In this document: positions 56,382-64,000 of the stretch, piece by piece | Numbering within the stretch: the stretch's first letter is position 1 | How the letters are laid out: every line of letters starts with the position of its first letter | Source: Melampsora larici-populina 98AG31 | Lineage: Eukaryota; Basidiomycota; Pucciniomycetes; Pucciniales; Melampsoraceae | Length of the DNA stretch: 64,000 nt | Direction: 5' to 3' | Assembly: GCF_000204055.1 (NCBI RefSeq) | Contig: NW_006768768.1 | Coordinates: 1,180,071 to 1,244,070, forward strand | Made by a program: the position numbers and the translations under genes | Notes under the pieces: model-generated | Database searches by the model: none | What the model saw: only the letters and a program-made list of their open reading frames with translations | Told to the model about the DNA's origin: nothing

Positions 56382-56672
56382 TAAGTGTCAAACTAACCTT
56401 TTGACATCCTGAATTTGCAGCTCCCTCTAATGAACCATTACCCAGCTCCAAACTCTGTCCTCATAATGGATTACACAGATATCCACCATATTGAAGGACA
56501 AGTCCAAGAGCTTGTAGACAAACATGGGATACAAATCATTTGCCTCCCTGCATACTCACCCAACCTGAACCCCATTGAGAACACTTTTAGTGTCTTGATA
56601 TCACACTTAAGACAAACTCAAATTCTTTCAGAGACCGCTATTGATGATGAAGAGAGAGTCATAATACAATAA

Positions 56673-57743
56673 AACAAACATGGACTCTTTATTCAAGTGC
56701 ACTCATGCATACATTGTATGTGACCTGTGGTTATTGGTTGTAGGCTGCAAATTCAAATCTGATCTTAATACCAACTCAATCAAAACAATCTAATTGTAAG
56801 CCAGGGCATAAGTTAAGGTGTTAACTTATCCTCTGGCTGACATATGAGGAGATCAAGCCACGAGTGAAAGGCTAATAACATCTCAAAGAATAGTCTTACA
56901 AATATATTAATTAACATATTTTCTTTTCTCATATTATTTCATAATAAAATGTTCTTTTTTCTCATGTTTAGTCTACATTTCATATTCTACTTTTCTTTTT
57001 CAAATACGCTCTTTTTTGAATAATCTTCATTAATTAATTAAAACTTAATATAATGTTGTCAATTAATTAACAAAGGCTAAGAATTCCTGAAAGAGGTATT
57101 TGTTCTCAGTTCTTGATTCTCAAAATGGATTGAGCACCCAAGTTGAGTTTCATTACAGATAAAACCTATAAAGGATCCTAACACGTGGGAACTGTTAGTC
57201 CTGAGGTCTGGGAACAAGTACCAATACCGGAACCGCTTCGACACAAATAGCGGTGTCGAAGCGGTTTCGTAGCGATTCAGGCCTCCGCTAAGACCTCCAA
57301 TTTCCATAGCGGAGCCTGCGCACCGACACCCGGGGCTCGGATTATCCATAGCGGAGCCACCGAAGCGCGACCCCGGCCCGGGAGTGTTGCTCCGATATAT
57401 GTCGGAGCAAATCATACAGTCTGGCTGGGGTTTGAGAACCCTCCACCCATCTGTATCCCGCTTGTATACATCCACACCTCACTCAATTCAACAGGACAAC
57501 ACGCCATCAAATCGATCCCATGCCGTCGTTTCCTCTATTGTTTCACCCAATGGACCCCAAAACATGGGCATATGGTTGCCCACATGCGAGCTGGTCGTTG
57601 GCCAAGTTGTGGTTTGGCGGTCAACGGTTTTCAAGTTTTATAAGGTACATTGTTTTGTTTTTCCCCCCGAAGTTTCTTTCACCTCATCGTAATACGTATC
57701 CTCCAAGTCAATTTTGTTATCAAACTTCATTTGCTGATTAATC
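56673..57743. other. Gap before the hAT gene, probably its terminal region
   Basis: 56890-57070 is very AT-rich with no gene. 57230-57420 is GC-rich with repeated TAGCGGAGCC and palindromes, as expected for the subterminal region of the hAT element that starts coding at 57744. I could not fix the exact element end. Confidence 0.45.
57231..57266. repeat. 14-bp hairpin in the hAT subterminal region
   Basis: AACCGCTTCGACAC and its exact reverse complement GTGTCGAAGCGGTT flank an 8-nt spacer. TAGCGGAGCC repeats lie next to it (near 57317 and 57350). Probably transposase-binding or terminal sequence. Confidence 0.7.
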
Positions 57744-60700
57744 ATGGGTTCAACTTCCAATTCCCAAAGCTCAACTCAAAATCACCTCTCTGTTCCAGAG
57801 AAGAGCACTCGATCTCTTCGTCCACCTAGTCCCTCTCGTACCCAGCCAGGGTTTATGGTTCCCCCCAAAGACTCACGCACTTCTCTTACCATCTCCGTCC
57901 CGTCAACTACTGAGGATGAATCACCCAGACCTGGACCACTTGCTGGTCGCCGTGCTTCTCCATGCCCTCCGGCCGTCAACAAAAAAAAGGGAACAGCTAA
58001 GCCGAACGCTAATGGAAAGGTCAGATCATTTCTTTCATTTCTTTGTGATACGTCCATGAAAATCCAACTGACTTGCCTTGCATTGTCTCTAGCCTCGATC
58101 GTCGACTAGCAAACGCGCTAGATCAGCATCACCAAGTACTTCAGGTGGCACACCTCGTCGCCCAGCCAAGAAGACTAATTGGGAGGTAAGATTCACCAGG
58201 ATGTTCACTCCGCCTACCTCTAAGAATTCATCTAATCGGTGCTTTTATCTCAGCCTTTTGAGGTCCCTGAAGATGCAGATCTGTCGCAAGGATCGGACAT
58301 CAAGGTGATTGGTAGTATCGGCGAACTGGGATATAACCAGGGTCGGAGTCTTGCTGTGAGGATGATGCTCATGTACTTTTTCCCACCTAAAGTAAGTTTC
58401 TTTTTCAGTATTTAACTTATATCCTTTCTTTGGCTGACATAAATCTTGCTTACCTAGGGCCGTTCATACAAATGTTGATGGTGTCTGAACACCTACCTTA
58501 AACACCTGACCTTGTACGCAGGGCTATGGGGCCACCGTGATGGCAACAATATGCGACCTGCCTGCAAGGAGCGACACCGAGCCATCGCCGCTGGTGTCGA
58601 TTTGCCACCCTCTTACACTGACAAACTTGAGGCCGACAAACTCAACAACAATCAGACCTTGGACTCATTCGTCAACGGACCCAAGTTCAGTGTGCATCTA
58701 TTGAACATGATCCTCGTCATTTGGCTTGTTCGACATGCCCTTCCTTGGGCTCGGTTTGAAGACCCCGCCCTCCGTGCGGCCTTTTACTCGGTCAATCAAA
58801 GTGCGGTAGTTCGATCAAAAACTTGGGCTGCCCAACAATCCGTCGAACTTTTCTCTGATTTGCATAATAAGGCCATTACTGCCTTACAAGTAAGTTTTTT
58901 TTATCTAACTTTCACTCAGTCCCATTCAAAACTAATTGTTGATGTTCTTTTATTCTTATTACAGGAAAACAAAGGTTGTTTTTGCTTGATACACGACGTT
59001 TGGACGACAAAAGGCAATCGATACGCCTTTGTCGGAGCCTCAGCAAACTACATCGATAACAACTGGCAGTACAAATCAACTCATCTTACTCTCAAGATGG
59101 TCGCTTGGCGTCACTTTGGGATTCTTCTAGCAAAACCAATCGGTCGATTTCTGATCAAACACAAGCTTCATAAAAAGATAAGTTTTTTTCTTTTGATAAA
59201 TTTTTTCTTTATCTTCGTTTCATTTGCTTATTTTCGTTGCTTTTTTCCCTTCATTCAATACTTACATGTTAGCCCAGACCACTGATAGTGGAGGTAACAA
59301 TCGCACAATGGCTGCCAAACTCGAATCCATGTTTTCACTTGCTGAAGATCCGGCTGATTGGGATAGCAAGACTCATCATGTCCTATGCTATGCTCATAAG
59401 CTCAATCTCGTAGTTGGCCATGGTCTCAAGGCCATTGGGCAAAAGGTAGGTCGCTCAAAACCCTCCATTCCTCACGGTGCCACTCTCCCCACTCCTGGAC
59501 TGGAAGTCAATGGCGGGGAGGATCCGATCGAGTACGGTTCGGATTCAGAAGAAGAGAACGAAGTCGGTCTTCCAGATGAGGCTGATGGTGTCGATGACGA
59601 AGATGAAGATGACTTACTAGGTGAATCCTTTGGAGGGATTGGTGGTGATAAGGACGATGTAGTCGCAATAGCACTTAAAAAGGTCAGTCCATTACCTTCC
59701 TATTTTCTATGTTCCTTTCTATCAAAATGCTTCACTGGTAATATTCATGTTGATCATTTGTATTATCTCTTGTTTCAAATATAGGTCGATGCAGTTTCCG
59801 GAAAAATTGCTAGTAGTGCTGCACGTCGGAACGATTTCAAGACTCGAGCCACTCGTATGGGATACACGGGCCGTATGCTCAAGCGACCTTGTAAAACCCG
59901 ATGGAACAGTCATTACGACAGTCGCAAGGTGGCCTGCGAGGCCCAGGAGGTAAGTCATGTCAACACGCACTTATATTAATCAAAAATCAACTCACTTACA
60001 CTTCTTCTTACAGATAATCAACTCGATGATTGCCGCTGATCGCAAGGCACAATTCTTCAAAGGTGTCACAATTTCAGCATCCAAATGGGAAGCTGTCGAG
60101 TTAGTGAACAAAGTATTAAAGGTAAGATATGATTTTCACTTTTTTCCAATGATCACATGTTTTTATAACTAATGTACATTATTGCTTTAGACATTTGTGG
60201 ATGCAACAGCCAGAGTTGAGGGTAACACCCCGACTGGTTGCATTCTCCTTGCCGAATACAAGAGGATTATCACCGAGCTTAAAGCCCATCAAGAAGAATG
60301 TTATTTACTTCCCAGTCTAGACAATGCGATCACTGTTATGATCAAGTGGCTTACCGAGTATCAGGACGAAGCAGCTGAAACCGAAGCGATCGTTTTCGCC
60401 ACAATCCTTAACCCCCGTTTTCGAACCAAGTTTTTTACCTTACATTATCCTGAACGTGACTTCGAAGCTAAGCAATCAATTACCAATGCTTTCAATAACC
60501 TCTTGGAAGAAACTGCCGTCCACGAGCGTTCCCCAACCCCCAAAAAGGACACCAATTCAGACGAGCCCGATGAGTTTGATGTATTTGGACATTCTGATGT
60601 CAATACAAACCAGGCTTCTACGGAACTGGATGATTATCTAAATGGTAATAATAAAATCAGAAAGGACCAAACCCCTCTTGAATGGTGGAAGGTTAGTTTT

Positions 60701-60813
60701 TTTTCTTTCTAAGTTTTCTATCATCCCTTCTTCTAACTACGTTCTTCTTTGATTGACAGGAACATGAACACCGGTACCCTACCCTTGCCAACCTTGCCCG
60801 CAATTATCTTGCG
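57744..60813 (+). pseudogene. hAT transposase, cut by a retroelement
   Basis: First exons: 57744-58019, 58093-58185, 58254-58391, 58458-58889 and one from 58965, with later parts to 60813. It has a Ser/Pro/Lys-rich N-terminus, a BED zinc finger (GRSYKC...WCLNTYLKHLTLYAGLWGH), then hAT catalytic blocks (CLIHDVWTTKGNRYAFVGAS, TTDSGGNNRTMA, HHVLCYAHKLNLVVGHGLKA, CKTRWNSHYDS, LNPRFRTKFF) and PLEWWK followed by HRYPTLANLARNYLA. Damage: an in-frame TGA at 58476 inside the BED finger, a donor reading ATAAGT where GTAAGT is expected after HKLHKK, and loss of everything after ARNYLA, where a different element begins. The 25250-26460 relic shows the missing ERTFSAAEDVC part. A product missing both halves of its dimer domain should not transpose. 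Confidence 0.88.
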
Positions 60814-61382
60814 AGGACCAATAAGGCACGTTTGGTCCTTAAGCCCACGGAGACTTAGCGAGAGTCTAAGAGTGACCTTAAGAGACTGTACGTAAAGCAC
60901 TCCCCGCGGGAGAACCTGTACAGCTCACGGAAATTTTTCCCTACAAAAATTCCTCACTCTGAATCCAACGTCCTCCAACGAGGGAGCAGCCACCAGAACC
61001 TAGGGAGAGAACTCCAGATTTGCTGAGCGACCAACAAGAGACCCCAGAGCGAATCCCGGTGTCAAGGAGAAGCCCCTACACGCTGATCCAGGAGAACCTG
61101 TCAGAACCAACCTCGGAGGTCCCTAACAAAGGCAGGACTCACGATACAAGAGCTCGACGCACTCACGACCCACCCCGTCATCCTGGCACCCCCTCCCCCA
61201 ACCACGACTCTTCACCCACGAGGGGAGGTCCTCCAGGAAGGAGTAGATCAAAGACGCCACCTCAACCACACTGTAACGATCCACCACAGGGGACAAGACG
61301 TGACTTGGAACCGGCGAGTTTAAATGAACAGGAATTGGTGGGAGGAGTCCAGACGAAATCAGAAGAAGAATTGGCAAAGTCG
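60814..61382 (+). other. Leader of the retroelement
   Basis: GC-richer than the neighbouring DNA, with stop codons to 60960 and then an open frame without ATG. GGACCAA (60815-60821) and TTGGTCC (60832-60838) make a 7-bp stem at the very edge. Confidence 0.5.
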
Positions 61383-64000
61383 ATGCTCGAATCAGGGAAG
61401 GGGAGGATGGTCTTGTCTAACGGAGACGTAATAGAAAATGGTAGACGAATTTTACAGAATGAATCAGAACAAATGGAGAAAATCCTAACTCCCCTATCGC
61501 AAGTTTTACAAGTGTGGATGAAAACTTTCAAGGCTTACATTCCGCTGACCGTTTTCAACAAGAGGTGGTTGCGAGAGGACCAAAAGGCATGGGAAGTGAA
61601 AGAACCCCAAACGGAGGCGAAAATCTTGAAAGGCGGATCGAATGTGAAGGCCTACGGCGGCAAACCCCCTCCCGACGAACTCTTGATGCAATTCGAAGAT
61701 TGGCTCGACAGTATGAAACTGTTCGTCCGGTATGTGGAGGAAGCGGGCTGGATTACCCAAGCTGCTCGATTCAGGTCGCACATGAATGTAGTGATGGACC
61801 TCCGCGACAACATCGGTTGGATGGTGGCGTTACGCTACTGTATAAGGATTCGGCAAGGTGTGATGAGGGTCACTGTAGACCAGAAGATATGTAACATATC
61901 AAACGTTCAGTCACGGGTTTTAGAGGAAGTGAAGTTGGTATGCGAAAATATGGGGGAACGAGCTTACCAATCAAACCCCTATGCTCCCGGTGGGCCCAAA
62001 GACCACATCGACCCAGACTCCGGCCTACCGAGAACCCCATCGTCCAGATTCGCAGCGACCAACAAGAAGACAGCCACGACAGAGAACAACGCATACGACG
62101 CTGATCGTAAACCAAAACGAAAGTGGCTACCGGATGACGTATGGGAGGCGAAGAAGAAGGCGGAAAGAGCAGCAAGGAACGGGAAGAAAGACGACTGGGG
62201 AAAGGCAGCTGGCAGATACGCAGAGCGTGGAAACTGGAGAGATGATAAGAAACGCGACCGTAGCCGCAGTCGGAGCCGGGATAGAGGCCAAGGCTACAAG
62301 GCCGGAGGCAGGAGAGGAGGGAGAGGTCGATACTATGAAAGACCAGTAAGTCTAGAGCCGTCCTCAGCCAGGCCAAGGTGGCCACTGAGAGTGAGATGCG
62401 AGATGAGAGTCGATAGATGGATAGAAGAACTGAAGGAAGCAGGTATCCTAGAACAAAATTGGAGCGTCATAGAGGGGTTTGAAAGGGGCTTCGACCAAGG
62501 CATCCCCGAAGTTCCTATCCAGGGGATGAAATATTACTGCCCCCCCAACCACTCGTCAGCGGCAGAGGCAAAAGACGAGATCGAGAAAAGTCTGAGAGAA
62601 GAAATCGCAGCCGGGAGGATGTATGGACCCTTCTCGAAGGACGAAGCTTACAAAGTGTTGGGTTTCTTCAGAACAAGCCCACTTGGAGCCGTAACGAACG
62701 GAGACGGATCTCTGAGACCAATCAACGATCTGTCTTTCCCACGGGGTGACTCTTTCATCAATTCCGTGAACGCACACGTAGATAAGGACGAATTCGTGAC
62801 ATCATGGGACGACTTCGAGGTGGTGGCAGCATTCTTCCTGTCGACAGAGGGCGAATTGCTGTTAGGGATATTTGACCGGGCAAAAGCCTACCGTCAAATA
62901 CCGACGCTTTTGTCACAGTGGCCGTTTTTGATGATCCTAGATTTCAACGAAAACGTGATTTTGGATACAAGGGTGACCTTCGGAGGGGTCGCAGGCTGCG
63001 GTGTCTTCGGGAGAGTGGCAGACGTGTGGAAGCAGGTGGTGCTCGCGAAACTGGGATTCACAGCAGGTTTCCGCTGGGTAGACGACACGCTGTTTATCAA
63101 GGAAAACAACGGCAACAACACCGCAACAATGCAAGACGTGGCGAACTTGAGCGAGTCGATGGGAGTAGTCACGAACACGAAAAAATGGAGGGAGTTTAGC
63201 TTCACACAGAAGTATCTAGGATTCCTGTGGGACAGAAAAAATAAAACAGTCAGTATCCCAGAAGAGAAACGGACAGAACGAATATCGCAAATAGATGAGT
63301 TTTACCAGGCGAAGGCCGTTTGTTTCAAGCAAGTTGAGAAGCTAGCCGGGAGGCTGGCGCATGCAACTTTGGTGTATCCACAGCTGAAATGTTATTGTAT
63401 GGCGATGTACAAGTGGATGGCGGAATGGGTTCATAAGTCAGCCCTACGTGACATACCGGACGAAGTGAGAGAGGACTTAAGAATGTGGAGACGAACCTTG
63501 ATAGAAGCAGACCCAAGGAGACTTATCCCGCATAAGGGGATACGGAACGTAGCGTGGGTGGGGGACGCATCCACAAGCTACGGAATTGGGATTATAATAG
63601 GCAAAAAATGGGCACGATTCCGGTTAAGGCGAGGATGGAATCAGATGGACGAAAACGGAAACCGGAGGGAGATAGCATGGGCAGAGACCGCGGCCGCGCG
63701 CCTAGGACTGTTGATGCTTGCAACGCTGATGGACGTCCGAGGTTACGAATTTCTGATGCTGACGGATAATGTCGTGACAGAGGCGGCGATCAAGAACGGG
63801 AAGTCAAGGAACCCATTGGTAAATCGAGAGTGGATGGAAATCCAAAAGGAGCTGATGAGACTAGATTGCAGAATTAAGCAAAAGAGGGTTGTCTCAGAGG
63901 ACAACGCAGCAGACAAGCTCTCAAGGGGCAAAGACTCATCTAAGGGGAAGCACGATGAAGTGCAAATCAACCTGCCAGTAGACTTAAGGCCCTTTTTGAT
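61383..64000 (+). CDS. Gag-reverse transcriptase-RNase H polyprotein, 3' end outside window
   Basis: Frame open from the TGA at 60960 to the edge; the first ATG is 61383, giving at least 872 codons. Residues 1-~260 are Gag-like (helical, PPPDELLMQFEDWLDSMKLF). Residues ~280-320 are an Arg-Ser and Arg-Gly stretch (RDRSRSRSRDRGQGYKAGGR), an RNA-binding type of tail. Reverse transcriptase blocks run from RCEMRVDRWIEELKEAGILE (~335), through SPLGAVTNGDGSLRPINDLS and LGIFDRAKAYRQIP (first Asp ~498), to WVDDTLF (~565-570). RNase H follows: WVGDAS (~727), AETAA and MLTDN, then EDNAADKLSRG. It has the order of retroelement Pol proteins but lacks the YxDD of LTR elements. Frame continuity over 2.6 kb indicates a recent, possibly active copy. 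Confidence 0.85.
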   Translation, partial: MLESGKGRMVLSNGDVIENGRRILQNESEQMEKILTPLSQVLQVWMKTFKAYIPLTVFNKRWLREDQKAWEVKEPQTEAKILKGGSNVKAYGGKPPPDELLMQFEDWLDSMKLFVRYVEEAGWITQAARFRSHMNVVMDLRDNIGWMVALRYCIRIRQGVMRVTVDQKICNISNVQSRVLEEVKLVCENMGERAYQSNPYAPGGPKDHIDPDSGLPRTPSSRFAATNKKTATTENNAYDADRKPKRKWLPDDVWEAKKKAERAARNGKKDDWGKAAGRYAERGNWRDDKKRDRSRSRSRDRGQGYKAGGRRGGRGRYYERPVSLEPSSARPRWPLRVRCEMRVDRWIEELKEAGILEQNWSVIEGFERGFDQGIPEVPIQGMKYYCPPNHSSAAEAKDEIEKSLREEIAAGRMYGPFSKDEAYKVLGFFRTSPLGAVTNGDGSLRPINDLSFPRGDSFINSVNAHVDKDEFVTSWDDFEVVAAFFLSTEGELLLGIFDRAKAYRQIPTLLSQWPFLMILDFNENVILDTRVTFGGVAGCGVFGRVADVWKQVVLAKLGFTAGFRWVDDTLFIKENNGNNTATMQDVANLSESMGVVTNTKKWREFSFTQKYLGFLWDRKNKTVSIPEEKRTERISQIDEFYQAKAVCFKQVEKLAGRLAHATLVYPQLKCYCMAMYKWMAEWVHKSALRDIPDEVREDLRMWRRTLIEADPRRLIPHKGIRNVAWVGDASTSYGIGIIIGKKWARFRLRRGWNQMDENGNRREIAWAETAAARLGLLMLATLMDVRGYEFLMLTDNVVTEAAIKNGKSRNPLVNREWMEIQKELMRLDCRIKQKRVVSEDNAADKLSRGKDSSKGKHDEVQINLPVDLRPFL

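Larger units (their letters stand above)
55475..56672 (+). pseudogene. Tc1/IS630-like transposase relic
   Basis: Segments in order: LLDEDCEFMLGLLEENPSLY (start of the catalytic domain) near 55595-55660, DECSIAKRTLNCTYLRANYQ near 55990-56060, RRYTLLPVISKVGALNMRC near 56100-56155, and LPLMNHYPAPNSVLIMDYTD...YSPNLNPIENTFSVL near 56418-56600. These are the DE, GxxYxxLPA, MDN and NPIE blocks of DDE transposases in basidiomycetes. The MDN motif is MDY, frames change between segments, and two small elements (55785-55869 and 56237-56381) interrupt it, so it is dead. Confidence 0.8.
60814..64000 (+). mobile_element. Retroelement (DIRS/Ngaro-like?) inserted in the hAT gene, right end outside window
   Basis: The hAT reading frame stops matching at 60814. 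The new sequence starts AGGACCAATAAGGCACGTTT, with a GGACCAA/TTGGTCC stem at 60815-60838, and is more GC-rich. A leader of ~570 bp precedes a long frame with gag-like, reverse transcriptase and RNase H parts. No LTR is seen at the left edge. The polymerase (WVDD) differs from the Ty3 element, and the order gag-RT-RH with no protease or integrase before the edge would suit a tyrosine-recombinase (DIRS/Ngaro) element, whose recombinase would lie past 64000. Confidence 0.7.

Noticed and set aside
61514..61894. Plus-strand 126-codon frame
   Set aside because: Out of frame with and inside the 872+ codon polyprotein.
61870..62385. Minus-strand Leu/Ser-rich membrane-like protein
   Set aside because: Antisense to the Gag part of the long plus-strand retroelement frame; composition comes from the complement of Arg/Glu codons.

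Overview
The window reads as nuclear DNA from a basidiomycete, most likely a rust fungus (Pucciniales); that name is an inference. The evidence is AT-rich DNA, genes cut into many short exons by 50-130 nt GT-AG introns with GTAAGT/GTGAGT donors, fungal versions of alpha-tubulin, a Pik1-type PI 4-kinase, a DUF2985 membrane protein and a type-II peroxiredoxin, and a heavy load of nested transposons.

Layout. 0-6.4 kb: a degenerate ~178-bp satellite, then a four- or five-exon gene of unknown function with a glycine-rich tail, flanked on both sides by short CAGATGNATCTG-like palindromes. 6.43-17.85 kb: a complete 11.4-kb Ty3/chromovirus LTR retrotransposon on the minus strand. Its two LTRs have equal length and read the same, it has a GGGAC target duplication, a 2,429-codon polyprotein, and a 5' region with several well-formed spliceosomal introns. 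17.9-27.0 kb: a repeat zone with an array of regularly spaced palindromes, an orphan gag gene, a solo LTR, a deleted Tc1-like element that keeps a 102-aa helix-turn-helix ORF, several MITE or foldback elements, a hAT relic and microsatellites.

27.4-54.4 kb is the gene-rich core: alpha-tubulin (+), a multi-exon cysteine-containing probable secreted protein (-), a DUF2985 membrane protein (+) preceded by a decayed partial copy of itself, PI 4-kinase (-), two coiled-coil or disordered proteins (one -, one +), an FAD/NAD(P)-type oxidoreductase (+), tRNA-Asp(GTC) (-) and a nine-exon peroxiredoxin (-). A MULE-like MITE with a perfect 9-bp target duplication lies between the tRNA and the peroxiredoxin. 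These are ordinary housekeeping or secreted functions and show no operon-like grouping.

54.4-64.0 kb is again transposon territory: perfect GC-rich and AT-rich hairpins, a second copy of a TA-flanked MITE, a decayed Tc1/IS630-like transposase with two smaller elements inside it, and a hAT transposase that stops at its dimerisation motif. A different retroelement begins there, with one long reading frame (gag-like, reverse transcriptase, RNase H) that runs off the right edge.

The two observations most worth following are the intron-bearing, dual-frame 5' region of the chromovirus and the array of ~12-bp palindromes spaced about 42-47 nt apart at 17.95-18.32 kb, whose motif recurs on both sides of the gene at 3-5 kb.
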